This document shows positions 1-8,935 of a stretch of DNA of 50,134 nt, piece by piece. A program made the position numbers and the translations under genes. The stretch's first letter is position 1; each line of letters opens with the position of its first letter. Source of the stretch: Pelagibacteraceae bacterium AG-349-O05 (GTDB lineage Bacteria > Pseudomonadota > Alphaproteobacteria > Pelagibacterales > Pelagibacteraceae); assembly GCA_003281005.1 (NCBI GenBank), contig QCDE01000007.1:1-50134 (forward strand), read 5' to 3'. Under the pieces are notes generated by a model, which was not told the DNA's origin, did no database searches, and saw only the letters and a program-made list of their open reading frames with translations.

Positions 1-1977
1 CTGGATGGCCCACTTTTGATTGTGGCTGGCGCCGGATCTGGAAAAACAAAAGTTTTAACTTCTAGAATTGCTAATATTATTAAAGAAAAAAAGGCATTTC
101 CAAATCAAATCTTGGCAGTAACATTTACAAATAAAGCTGCTAAAGAGATGCAAATTAGAGTAAGTAAAATACTTGGCTCTAATGCAATCGGACTTTCGTG
201 GCTAGGCACATTTCATTCTATTTGTGCGAAATTATTGCGAAAACATGCCTCAGCAGCAAACCTTAATTCTAATTTTACTATAGTAGACACAGATGATCAG
301 ATCAGACTTATAAAAAATATTTGTAAAGCTGAAAATATTGACGTCAAACAATTGTCTCCAAGATTTATATTAGCAATAATTGATCGTTGGAAAAATAAAG
401 GATTCTATCCAAATGAAGTAATAATAAATAAAAAAGATATTTATGAAAAAACAATTCTTCCACTCTACAAAATTTACCAACAAAAATTAACTGACTTAAA
501 CTCTTGTGACTTTGGTGATCTTATATTGCATGCTGTAAAAATTTTGGAATTCAATTCGGACATTAGAGAGATATATTCAAAAAATTTTAAATATATCCTA
601 GTTGATGAGTATCAAGATACTAATTTTATACAAAGTAAATGGCTTAATCTATTATCAGAAAAAAATAAAAATATTTGTTGTGTTGGAGATGATGACCAAT
701 CAATTTATAGTTGGAGAGGAGCAGAAATCAAAAATTTTTTAGAATTTGACCAAGTTTATGAAAATACAAAAGTAATTAGATTAGAACAAAATTATAGATC
801 CTCGCAAAATATTTTAACAGTTGCCTCAAATCTTATTTCTAATAATCAAAATAGAGTTGGTAAAACATTAATTACAACTATGGATGAAGGTGATTTAGTT
901 AAACTAAATTGCTTTAAAAATGGTAAAGATGAAGCGGTTGGAATTTCTGACGAAATAGAGAAAAATCTCAAAAATAAATTTTCTTATAATAATATTTCAA
1001 TCCTTGTGAGAGCTATTTTTCAAACACGTGAATTTGAAGAACGTTTCCTTAAAATTGGTATACCTTATAGAATATTAGGTGGTACAAAATTTTATGAAAG
1101 AGCTGAAATAAAAGACTGTGTAGCTTATCTAAGATTGATCAACCAAGAAAAAGATGATCTTGCTTTTGAAAGAATTGTTAACAATCCAAAAAGATCTATA
1201 GGAGATAGTACCTTAAAAAATATTCATGAATTTGCAAAGGAAAATAATTTAAATTTAGAAAGAGCGTCTATTAAAATGCTTGAACATAATTTGATTAAAC
1301 CAAAAGCTAAAATTGGTTTAAATTTATTTATAAATTCTCTAAGTAAATGGAGAAATGATATAATAATAAAAAAATCAAACCACATTAAATTATTACAACT
1401 TGTCTTAGACGAGTCTGGATACTCAGCAATGTTAAAAAATAAAAAAGATGTAGATAATGAAAATAGATTGGAGAATATAAAAGAATTGTTAAGCGCCATG
1501 AAAGAATTTGATAATTTAGAAAGTTTTTTAGAACATGTATCTTTAGCAACTTCAGTTGATCAAGAATGGGATGGTGAAAAAATAAATATGATGACGATGC
1601 ATGCTGCGAAAGGATTAGAGTTTGATGTTGTATTTCTTCCAGGCTGGGAAGAAGGTTTGTTTCCACATCAAAAATCTATTGAGGAAAAAGGTCAAAATGG
1701 CTTAGAAGAAGAAAGACGTTTGGCTTACGTGGGAATTACTAGAGCGAAGAAAAAAGCTATAATATCTTTTTCTATGAATAGATTTTATCAAGGAGACTGG
1801 ATAGATAGTATGGCTTCAAGGTTTATAGACGAATTACCTGAAAAAAATGTTGAAAAAAATTCTTTTTTTGATGAAGAAATAAATGATGAGGAAGAGTTTG
1901 AGTTTAATCAAGATTTTGAAATTGAGGAAAGCACCAGAAGTCCTGGCTGGATAAGATACCAGAAGAGAATTAAATGA
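1..1977 (+). CDS. uvrD: UvrD/PcrA-type DNA helicase, 5' end missing
   Basis: Superfamily 1A ATP-dependent 3'-5' DNA helicase, used in excision and mismatch repair to strip the cut strand. The reading frame is open from base 1, so the gene starts before the window. By comparison with the family only about 20-25 N-terminal residues (the Q motif) are missing. Visible motifs in order: Walker A GAGSGKT right at the start, motif Ia AVTFTNKAAKEM, motif II VDEYQDTN, motif III GDDDQSIYSWRGA, motif IV LEQNYRSS, motif V MTMHAAKGLEFD and motif VI EEERRLAYVGITRAK. The C-terminus is short and acidic, ending in a GWIRYQKRIK tail. Its TGA overlaps the ATG of the following gene (ATGA), indicating translational coupling. 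UvrD and PcrA cannot be separated by sequence here; the helicase call itself is firm. Confidence 0.95.
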   Translation: MDGPLLIVAGAGSGKTKVLTSRIANIIKEKKAFPNQILAVTFTNKAAKEMQIRVSKILGSNAIGLSWLGTFHSICAKLLRKHASAANLNSNFTIVDTDDQIRLIKNICKAENIDVKQLSPRFILAIIDRWKNKGFYPNEVIINKKDIYEKTILPLYKIYQQKLTDLNSCDFGDLILHAVKILEFNSDIREIYSKNFKYILVDEYQDTNFIQSKWLNLLSEKNKNICCVGDDDQSIYSWRGAEIKNFLEFDQVYENTKVIRLEQNYRSSQNILTVASNLISNNQNRVGKTLITTMDEGDLVKLNCFKNGKDEAVGISDEIEKNLKNKFSYNNISILVRAIFQTREFEERFLKIGIPYRILGGTKFYERAEIKDCVAYLRLINQEKDDLAFERIVNNPKRSIGDSTLKNIHEFAKENNLNLERASIKMLEHNLIKPKAKIGLNLFINSLSKWRNDIIIKKSNHIKLLQLVLDESGYSAMLKNKKDVDNENRLENIKELLSAMKEFDNLESFLEHVSLATSVDQEWDGEKINMMTMHAAKGLEFDVVFLPGWEEGLFPHQKSIEEKGQNGLEEERRLAYVGITRAKKKAIISFSMNRFYQGDWIDSMASRFIDELPEKNVEKNSFFDEEINDEEEFEFNQDFEIEESTRSPGWIRYQKRIK

Positions 1978-3668
1978 AAAAAAACATTCAAATATTAAGA
2001 AAAAAATTTGAGAAATATAAAATTGACGGATATGTAGTTCCAAAAAACGACGACTATTTCACAGAGTATTCAAAAATTAATAGATTACAAATTATCTCAA
2101 ATTTTAGCGGCTCTGCAGGATTGGCTATAATATTAAAAAAGAAAAACTTTCTCTTTACTGATGGGAGATATACGATTCAAAGTCAAACCGAAAGTGGAAG
2201 AAATTTTAAGATTCATGGATTTGAAAAATTAATAAACTGCAATTTATTTAAAAATTTAACTTTAGGTATTGACCCTAAATTATTTACAAATTTGCAAATT
2301 AAAAAATTTTTTTTAAAAAATAATAAAATCAAATTCATTAATAAAAATTTAATTGATGAGATTAAAAAACAAAGAGAGAACTTAAAAATCCCTTTTTTTT
2401 CGTTAAATAAAAATATAGTCGGTGAAAGCGTCAATTCTAAAATAAACAAAATTTCAAAATATCTAAAAAAAAATAAATCAGATTATATTTTTATAAGTGC
2501 TCCAGAAAATGTTGCGTGGATTTTAAATATTAGAGGAGGAGATGGTCCAAATAGTCCCGTTCCCAATTCAAGATTAATAATAAGCAAAACAAAAAAAATA
2601 TTATTAATTAGTAAAATGGAAAAATGTAAAAAACTAATAAAAAATAAAACAATTAAATTAAATCAGTTTTTAGATATAAATGATTTGCCAAAAAAATTAT
2701 TAAAACTTAAAGGAAAAAAATTCATTATTGATGACAAATCATGTTCAATATTTTACGAAAATCTAATTTGTTCAAAATTTAAAATTGTTAGTCGAGAAGA
2801 TCCTTCTTATCTTTTAAAAGCAATAAAAAATAAAGTAGAAATTAATAATATGGTTAACGCACATATTTTAGATGGAGTAGCCTTAACAAAATTTATCTAT
2901 TGGATTAAAAAAATTAATAAAAATAAAATTACTGAGGTAGAAGCAACTAAAAAATTGGAAAGATTTAGAAAAATGGATAAAAGTTTTCTTTATCCTAGTT
3001 TTGATACAATTGCAGGTTCTGGAAAAAATGGTGCTATTGTGCATTATCGGGCAAAAAAAGAAAATTGTAGAAATATAAACAAAAAAGATATTTTTCTTTG
3101 TGATTCAGGTGGACAATATAAATATGGCACAACTGATGTAACAAGAACAATTTGCTTTACTAATCAAGGCCAAAACATAAAAAACATTTTTACTAAAGTT
3201 TTAAAAGGACATATTGCTGTTGCTACAACTAATATTAATAAAGACAATACTGGAAAAAAAATTGATAAAAGAGCAAGAAAATTTTTAAAAAAGAGCAATT
3301 TAGATTATGCACATGGTACTGGCCATGGGGTTGGTTTTTTTCTAAATGTTCATGAAGGGCCACAATCAATTAATAAAATAAACAAAGTTAAAATAGAACC
3401 AGGAATGGTTTTAAGTAATGAGCCTGGCTATTACAAGGAGAACCATTTTGGAATTCGTATAGAAAATTTAGTTTATGTGGATAAAGAAGATGGAAAATTA
3501 TTTTTTAAAAATTTAACAATGGCTCCCATTGAAAAAGATTTAATAAATTTAAATTTATTAACAATATCAGAAAAAAATTATTTATTTAAATATCATATGG
3601 ATGTTTACTCAAAAATATCAAAATATTTAAATCAAAATGAGAAAAAATGGTTAGCTAGCCTTATTTAG
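1974..3668 (+). CDS. pepP: Xaa-Pro aminopeptidase (aminopeptidase P, M24B)
   Basis: Cytosolic metallopeptidase that removes an N-terminal residue preceding proline. At 564 residues it is of the long, APP1-like type: two creatinase-like N-terminal domains, a pita-bread catalytic domain from about residue 290, and a short C-terminal tail ending EKKWLASLI. The five expected metal ligands are visible: Asp in LCDSGGQY, Asp in TTDVTRT, His in AHGTGHGVGF, Glu in LSNEPGYY and Glu in RIENLVYV. It starts inside the stop of the helicase gene (ATGA), so the two are probably co-transcribed. Its 3' end overlaps the convergent ligA gene by 18 bp, leaving no room for a terminator between them. Confidence 0.93.
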   Translation: MKKNIQILRKKFEKYKIDGYVVPKNDDYFTEYSKINRLQIISNFSGSAGLAIILKKKNFLFTDGRYTIQSQTESGRNFKIHGFEKLINCNLFKNLTLGIDPKLFTNLQIKKFFLKNNKIKFINKNLIDEIKKQRENLKIPFFSLNKNIVGESVNSKINKISKYLKKNKSDYIFISAPENVAWILNIRGGDGPNSPVPNSRLIISKTKKILLISKMEKCKKLIKNKTIKLNQFLDINDLPKKLLKLKGKKFIIDDKSCSIFYENLICSKFKIVSREDPSYLLKAIKNKVEINNMVNAHILDGVALTKFIYWIKKINKNKITEVEATKKLERFRKMDKSFLYPSFDTIAGSGKNGAIVHYRAKKENCRNINKKDIFLCDSGGQYKYGTTDVTRTICFTNQGQNIKNIFTKVLKGHIAVATTNINKDNTGKKIDKRARKFLKKSNLDYAHGTGHGVGFFLNVHEGPQSINKINKVKIEPGMVLSNEPGYYKENHFGIRIENLVYVDKEDGKLFFKNLTMAPIEKDLINLNLLTISEKNYLFKYHMDVYSKISKYLNQNEKKWLASLI

Positions 3669-5681
3669 CATCTGCAAAAATTCTTCTTGATTAATAATTT
3701 TAATTTTAAGTTCTCTTGCACTATCTACTTTTCTTTTTGTTGGCTTTTCTCCTGTAATTAAATAATTTAATTTATTCGAAACAGTACTTACTGTAGTGCC
3801 AGAATTTTCTTCAATTAATGATTTAACCTCAGCTCTACTTATTCCATTGAGTTTTCCCGTTACTAAAAAAGTTTTATTTTTTAATTTACCCTCTTTTTTA
3901 TTAACTATTGCATTATTTACATTTAAATCTTTATCTAATTCAGTCAAAACTTTAAGGTTAGTTATATTAGAAAAAAAATTTTTAATTGAATTTGCCTGAG
4001 TTTCACCAATACCATCAATATTTAATAATTCCTCATATTTACTTTGTTTTGAAAAATTCTTGAATTTAGCAAATGATGTAAAATATTTTGCTAAAAGTTT
4101 AGCATTCTCCACTCCGATGTGCCTAATACCTAGAGCATAAATAAATCTGTCTAAAGAAATATTTTTTTTCTCATTAATTGAATATTTTAAATTTTTAACC
4201 GATAAATCTCCCCATCCCTCAAGTTTTTCTATTTTGTCAAAATCTAATCTAAAAATATCCTGAGGAAACTTGACAATTTTTAATTTCCAAAAATTTTCAA
4301 CAATTTTTTTTCCAAATCCTTCAATGTTGAAGGCATCTTTTGAAACAAAGTGTTTTAATTTTTCTATAGAAATTTTTTCACAATCATAACCTTCACTAGA
4401 ACATCTCCTAACAGCATCCTTTTTTTTTGTTGTTGCATTAAACTCTTTTATAGTTTTTGATCCACAAGATGGACATTTGATTGGAAATATAAACTTAACG
4501 CTCTTATTATCTCTTTTTTTTAAATCGACTGATAGAATATGTGGTATTACATCTCCGGCTCTTTCAATTGTTACGGTATCTCCAATTCTAATATCTTTCC
4601 TGATTATTTCGTCTTCATTATGCAAAGTAGCATTTGAAACTGTTACTCCTCCAATATTGATTGGTTTAACTTTTGCTACTGGCGTTAAAGCTCCTGTTCT
4701 TCCAATTTGAATATCAATATCTAAAATCTTTGAAACAGCTTTATTTGAAGAGAACTTATGAGCAACAGCCCATCGAGGTGCATTTGCAACACTTCCTAAT
4801 CTTTTTTGAAGTGAAAATTCATTTACCTTATAAACAATTCCATCTATGTCAAAATCTAAATTCATTCTTTGTTTCTCAACCTCGTTGTAATTTTTAATTA
4901 GATTTTTTATCCCTGAAATTAAACTATTTAATGGGTTTACTTTAAACCCCCATTCACTCAACTTTTGAAGGTAGGCAAATTGACTTTGAACTTTTAAACC
5001 TTTTTCAAAACCAAAAGTATAGGCTATAAATTTTAAGGGAATTTTTTTTGTATCTTCAGGATTTTTTTGCCTTAATGAGCCTGAGGCTGCATTTCTTGGG
5101 TTAGCAAATTTTTCTTTTAAATTTTCAAAATCACTGTTTTGTATAAAAACTTCTCCCCTGATATCTATTTCGTCAGGAAAATCATTAGAAAATATTTCCT
5201 TTGGAATATCTTTAATAGTAATAAGATTAGAAGTTATATCCTCACCCTCTTTACCGTCTCCTCTAGATAAACCTCTGATTAATTTTTTATTTTTATAAAT
5301 TAAAGATGCTGATATTCCGTCAATTTTTGGTTCTGCTGTATAAAAAATTTTGGTATTTTCTTCTTTAGATAAAAAATTTAATATTTTTTTTTCAAAATTC
5401 AAAAGATCATCCTCATTAAATGCATTAGCTAATGACAGCATTGGAATTCGATGTGGTACTTTCTTAAAATTTTTTGATGGTTTAAAACCAACAATTTTAG
5501 ATGGAGAATTTTGTGAATTTAAAAATTTATATTTTTTTTCTAATATTAGAATTTCTTTCTTAATATCGTCGTATTCTTTATCTGAAACAATGGGCTTACT
5601 TTTATCGTAATAAAATTTATTTAGTTTATTTATTAATTTGACTTTGCTTAAATATTTTTTGTTAATTTGTTTTTTGTTCAT
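3651..5681 (-). CDS. ligA: NAD-dependent DNA ligase LigA
   Basis: Seals nicks in duplex DNA using NAD+ (replication, repair). At 676 residues it has the normal family length and domain order: Ia domain (1-65), adenylation domain with the AMP-accepting Lys119 in EPKIDG, OB-fold, a four-cysteine zinc finger (CPSCG, then RRCSSEGYDC, about 405-435), helix-hairpin-helix repeats (GIRHIGVENA, IDGIGETQA) and a C-terminal BRCT domain (about 600-676, FLVTGKLNGISRAEV). It is the last gene of the long minus-strand division and envelope run and starts one base after the bamD stop (TGAGATG). In many alphaproteobacteria recN lies between bamD and ligA; here it is absent. Overlaps the convergent pepP gene by 18 bp. 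Confidence 0.97.
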   Translation of the reverse strand: MNKKQINKKYLSKVKLINKLNKFYYDKSKPIVSDKEYDDIKKEILILEKKYKFLNSQNSPSKIVGFKPSKNFKKVPHRIPMLSLANAFNEDDLLNFEKKILNFLSKEENTKIFYTAEPKIDGISASLIYKNKKLIRGLSRGDGKEGEDITSNLITIKDIPKEIFSNDFPDEIDIRGEVFIQNSDFENLKEKFANPRNAASGSLRQKNPEDTKKIPLKFIAYTFGFEKGLKVQSQFAYLQKLSEWGFKVNPLNSLISGIKNLIKNYNEVEKQRMNLDFDIDGIVYKVNEFSLQKRLGSVANAPRWAVAHKFSSNKAVSKILDIDIQIGRTGALTPVAKVKPINIGGVTVSNATLHNEDEIIRKDIRIGDTVTIERAGDVIPHILSVDLKKRDNKSVKFIFPIKCPSCGSKTIKEFNATTKKKDAVRRCSSEGYDCEKISIEKLKHFVSKDAFNIEGFGKKIVENFWKLKIVKFPQDIFRLDFDKIEKLEGWGDLSVKNLKYSINEKKNISLDRFIYALGIRHIGVENAKLLAKYFTSFAKFKNFSKQSKYEELLNIDGIGETQANSIKNFFSNITNLKVLTELDKDLNVNNAIVNKKEGKLKNKTFLVTGKLNGISRAEVKSLIEENSGTTVSTVSNKLNYLITGEKPTKRKVDSARELKIKIINQEEFLQMLNKAS

Positions 5682-5682
5682 C

Positions 5683-6537
5683 TCAATTAATTAGAGATTT
5701 AAATTTAGTTATAATTTTATTATTTTTTTTCTTAAAGCTTCCTTCTCTTTCTTTTCTTTTAATTTCGTAATTTTTATTAAATACCTTATAAGATCTTTCA
5801 TACCATGCAGAAGATTGATAATTATATCCGAGTAGATTAGCATACTTCTTGGCTTCCTTGGTTAGACCAATTGTATAGTAAATTTCAACTAATCTATGTA
5901 AGGCTTCTTGAGTATATATTGTGGTTTCATATTCATCTACAACGGTTCTAAATCTGTTGATTGCTGCCACCCATTTTTTTTTGTCAAAATAATATCTTCC
6001 TATGTACATTTCCTTAGCTGCAAGTATATCATCTATTAAGTCTAATTTGTATCTGGCATCTATTGAATATTCTGTATTTTGAAAATCTGATACAACAATT
6101 TCAAAAAATTGTTTAGCGTTAATAATTGATTCTAAATCTTTTTTTTCATCAACTATTTGTTCAAAATAGCAAATCGCTAACAAATAATTTGCGTAATCTA
6201 AATTTTTCTGTTTAGGATATACTTGTAAAAATCTTTTTAGTTCACTTATAGCATCAGAATAATAATCTTGTTTATAATACGAGTAGGCTGCCATAAGGGC
6301 AGATTTAGGTGCAAGTTCTGATTGAGGATAAAGCGCCTCTACTTCGTTAAATTTTTTTGCAGCAAATAATACGTCACCTTTTTCAAGAGCTTCCATTCCT
6401 TCTTTGTATGCTTCAATAACTTGAGATTTTAAATCCTTCTCATTAATAGTAGATTTTTTTATGTCTTTATTTGAATTTGAACATGCAGTTAAAAAAATCA
6501 ATATTAAAAAAAAACATAAAAAATTATTCATATTCAT
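5683..6537 (-). CDS. bamD: Outer-membrane assembly lipoprotein BamD
   Basis: Essential lipoprotein of the BAM complex that inserts beta-barrel proteins in the outer membrane. It has a signal peptide with a lipobox (IFLTACSN; lipidated Cys19) and a TPR-rich body: repeats such as LEKGDVLFAAKKFNEVEALYPQS and YKQDYYSDAISELKRFLQVYPK match the YfiO/ComL family. Length 284 residues is typical. It lies between lpxC and ligA, as in other alphaproteobacteria. A second in-frame Met two codons downstream (6531) is an equally possible start. A 48 bp gap separates it from lpxC. Confidence 0.93.
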   Translation of the reverse strand: MNMNNFLCFFLILIFLTACSNSNKDIKKSTINEKDLKSQVIEAYKEGMEALEKGDVLFAAKKFNEVEALYPQSELAPKSALMAAYSYYKQDYYSDAISELKRFLQVYPKQKNLDYANYLLAICYFEQIVDEKKDLESIINAKQFFEIVVSDFQNTEYSIDARYKLDLIDDILAAKEMYIGRYYFDKKKWVAAINRFRTVVDEYETTIYTQEALHRLVEIYYTIGLTKEAKKYANLLGYNYQSSAWYERSYKVFNKNYEIKRKEREGSFKKKNNKIITKFKSLIN

Positions 6538-6585
6538 AAATATTTTATACTTAGATAAACATTAATTTCAAAGTTATCTTTATAT

Positions 6586-7512
6586 CTAGGCTATAGATCT
6601 TAAAAAATTTCTATTTATTAGTGTATGAGGAAGGTTTTTTTCTTTTATTTCTAGTATCGAAAAGTTTTCCTTAGTTTGAAATACTTTTCTTAAAAATTTA
6701 TTTGTTAAATAATGACCGCCTTGGGAGCAGGTAATATTGGCAACAATTCTGTACCCAGAAGTATATAGATCCCCTATGCAATCTAGAATTTTATGATTTA
6801 CGAATTCTTTATTATTTCTTAGGCCTTCAGGATTTAAAATTTCATTTCCTTTAACTACAACTGCATTTTCTAAACTTCCACCTTTCGCTAGTCCATTTTT
6901 TTTTATGAACTCTATATCTTCAAATAGACAATAAGTTCTAGAATTATAAATTTCAGATAAATCATCTTCATAAACTTTAAATTTACTTCTTTGATTGCCA
7001 ATTAACGGATTTTTATATTTTAATCTAAAATCAATATCTAAACTAAGTGTCGACGGTTTTGCGGTAATAAATCTTTCGCCATCTGAATAAGTAATTTCTT
7101 TGTTTATTTTTATTATTTTAATTGGTGAGTCACTTGTTTCTAAACCTACAGAAACAATTTTTTCTATGAAAATTTTTGCTGAACCATCAAGTATAGGAAC
7201 TTCGTCACCATCAATCTCTATTAATGCATTGTCAATGCCTAAACAAAATAATGCCCCCATCAAATGTTCTATTGTTGAAACTTTTGTGCCAAATTCATTT
7301 TCCACAGTTGTATTCAAAGATGTGTTACTCACATTCATAAAATTTGGATAAACTAAGTTATGATTTTTCAAATCAACTCTCTTAAATACAATTCCAGAAT
7401 CTGGAAAAGCTGGTTTTATACAAATTCCAACCTGAAGACCACTATGAAGAGCCACACCACTAAGTGATACACTGCTTTTAATTGTTTTTTGAGTTAAGTA
7501 AGACACACTCAT
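6586..7512 (-). CDS. lpxC: UDP-3-O-acyl-N-acetylglucosamine deacetylase LpxC
   Basis: Zinc-dependent deacetylase, the committed step of lipid A synthesis in the cytosol. Zinc ligands are visible as His83 (STIEHLMGAL) and His240/Asp244 (NHKILDCIGD), with the catalytic general acid/base His267 in SQGGHYLTNKF. Length 308 residues is normal. It implies this organism makes lipid A. It follows the ftsA-like gene after a 57 bp AT-rich spacer, in the slot where alphaproteobacteria usually have ftsZ then lpxC; ftsZ itself is about 15 kb upstream here. Confidence 0.97.
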   Translation of the reverse strand: MSVSYLTQKTIKSSVSLSGVALHSGLQVGICIKPAFPDSGIVFKRVDLKNHNLVYPNFMNVSNTSLNTTVENEFGTKVSTIEHLMGALFCLGIDNALIEIDGDEVPILDGSAKIFIEKIVSVGLETSDSPIKIIKINKEITYSDGERFITAKPSTLSLDIDFRLKYKNPLIGNQRSKFKVYEDDLSEIYNSRTYCLFEDIEFIKKNGLAKGGSLENAVVVKGNEILNPEGLRNNKEFVNHKILDCIGDLYTSGYRIVANITCSQGGHYLTNKFLRKVFQTKENFSILEIKEKNLPHTLINRNFLRSIA

Positions 7513-7569
7513 TTTTAAATTGGATTAACAAAAATGAAAAAACAACAAATGTTACGTTAAAAAACAATA

Positions 7570-8271
7570 CTAACTAAATAGTTGAAAAAATTTTTCAAAA
7601 AAACCAAGTTTTTTTGGGTTTTTTGATAAAAATGAAATCTCATTTTCATTATACCCATTTAAAATTTTATGGGACATAAAAGATAACTCTTTATTTTCAT
7701 CAAATAAATTTTTTATATAAGCTCCATCAAGATATTTTGTAATTTTTATTTGATAATTTTCTAAGATCTTATTCAAATCATTAATAATTATATTTGAAAT
7801 AGAATGAAATTTAATCTCTAAAGCAAAAGAATCACTTTTTAAATTTTCTTCAAAAGTTGCATAACTAATATTATTAATTAAATATTTGTTAATTACCATG
7901 TGCATAATATTTTGATTTGGGTAATTTTCTCTAAATAAATCTTTTGCTTCTATTAGTGAATTTTCAAGATATTCTTTTGTAATAAAAACATTATAATTTT
8001 TTTTTTTAATTCCTAAATCTAAAATAAAAATTTTTCTATCTTCCAAAATAAGAAAAATATTTTCTACAAATTTTCCACTCAATTTTTCGATTTTGAAAAT
8101 ATTATCATCGAGAAATTTTTTTATAATACCACTATCAAGATTATTATTATTTTCACTTATAATTAATTCTTTCTTGTATAAGTTATTTAAATTCTTTGTA
8201 TCAAACAAATATATTCCAAGTTTATTTGGTGAAACTCTTAAATAATTTTCTAAATCTTGTTCTTTATTCAT
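7570..8271 (-). CDS. Shortened FtsA-like protein lacking the ATP-binding half
   Basis: Sits exactly in the ftsA slot, after ftsQ (8 bp overlap) and before lpxC, but has only 233 residues against about 410-420 for FtsA. Reading it against E. coli FtsA by eye, residues about 18-70 follow the first part of subdomain 1A, without the phosphate-binding GLDIGTTK-type loop (here LGIYLFDTKN). Residues 70-180 follow subdomain 1C: NIFLILEDRK against VYLALSGKH, TKEYLENSLIEAK against TQEDVENVVHTAK, MVINKYLIN against HVIPQEYAID, and IIINDLNKILENYQIKITK against DMAKNIVKAVERCGLKVDQ. Subdomains 2A and 2B and the DIGGGT motif are gone. The end (222-233, LGFFEKFFQLFS) is a hydrophobic amphipathic helix like the FtsA membrane-targeting tail. 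The intact frame and retained tail argue against a pseudogene. The homology call is inference. Confidence 0.65.
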   Translation of the reverse strand: MNKEQDLENYLRVSPNKLGIYLFDTKNLNNLYKKELIISENNNNLDSGIIKKFLDDNIFKIEKLSGKFVENIFLILEDRKIFILDLGIKKKNYNVFITKEYLENSLIEAKDLFRENYPNQNIMHMVINKYLINNISYATFEENLKSDSFALEIKFHSISNIIINDLNKILENYQIKITKYLDGAYIKNLFDENKELSFMSHKILNGYNENEISFLSKNPKKLGFFEKFFQLFS

Positions 8272-8935
8272 TTAAAATAATTTGATTTTCAATTCTTAAG
8301 TCAATTATATTAAAATTTTTTTCATCATATTGCTCTAAAAATTCATAAGCATAATCTAAAGAGGCCATAGTTGAATTATTAGATAATTTTAATAAAATAT
8401 TATTTTCTAGTTTTATATCCCATCTTTTAGATGGAAAAAAATATAAACTGTCAATTTCATCAAATGAAAATTTAGATTGATCTACAATTTGTTTGAATTT
8501 TAAAATTTCTTGAATCTCTGGTTTGCCAAAAATATATGGCAAATCAGATGTTTGGAAATTATTAGGTATTAATTTGCCATTTGAACCAATTATAAATATT
8601 TCGTTATTATGATTTATTTTGGCTATAAAATTTGTTTTTTTTATCATAATTTTTATAGCTGATGGATAACTTTTAAAAATTTGATATTTTTCAATTAGTG
8701 GATTTGAACTTATTAAATTATTAATTTCTGCTTTATTAATAAAAAAAATATTACTTAAATTAAGATTTTTTATTTGATCAATTATGAGTTTATTTTCAAT
8801 TTCATCTAGTCCTGAAACTTCAATATTTCTAACTTTTTGAAATTCTGAATTTTTTAATGAAATATTATTAGTCGAACTTATTATTATTAACAAAAAAAAA
8901 TAAATTAATAACTTTTTACTTTTTCTTTGATGCAT
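8264..8935 (-). CDS. ftsQ: Cell division protein FtsQ
   Basis: Bitopic inner-membrane divisome protein that binds FtsL/FtsB in the periplasm. It has a short cytoplasmic basic segment (MHQRKSKK), one transmembrane helix (about residues 9-25), then a POTRA domain (FQKVRNIEVSGLDEIENKLI, SNPLIEKYQIFKSYPSAIKIMIKK) and a beta domain ending in LRIENQIILNE. The family diverges fast, so the assignment rests on the POTRA pattern, topology and position between ddl and the ftsA-like gene. At 223 residues it is shorter than E. coli FtsQ (276) and has a very short cytoplasmic N-terminus. Overlaps ddl by 20 bp. Confidence 0.88.
   Translation of the reverse strand: MHQRKSKKLLIYFFLLIIISSTNNISLKNSEFQKVRNIEVSGLDEIENKLIIDQIKNLNLSNIFFINKAEINNLISSNPLIEKYQIFKSYPSAIKIMIKKTNFIAKINHNNEIFIIGSNGKLIPNNFQTSDLPYIFGKPEIQEILKFKQIVDQSKFSFDEIDSLYFFPSKRWDIKLENNILLKLSNNSTMASLDYAYEFLEQYDEKNFNIIDLRIENQIILNE

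Noticed and set aside
1224..1666. Two minus-strand open frames of about 90 residues
   Set aside because: They lie antisense inside the helicase gene, have low-complexity Phe/Leu/Ile composition and no family features.
4477..5610. Plus-strand open frames of 74-86 residues inside ligA
   Set aside because: Shadows of the ligA coding strand; their compositions mirror the codon bias of LigA and no motif or ribosome site is present.
7513..7569. Possible remnant of the missing FtsA C-terminal half
   Set aside because: The 57 bp spacer is AT-rich with stops in all frames and no FtsA-like motif, so it is not a decayed fragment.
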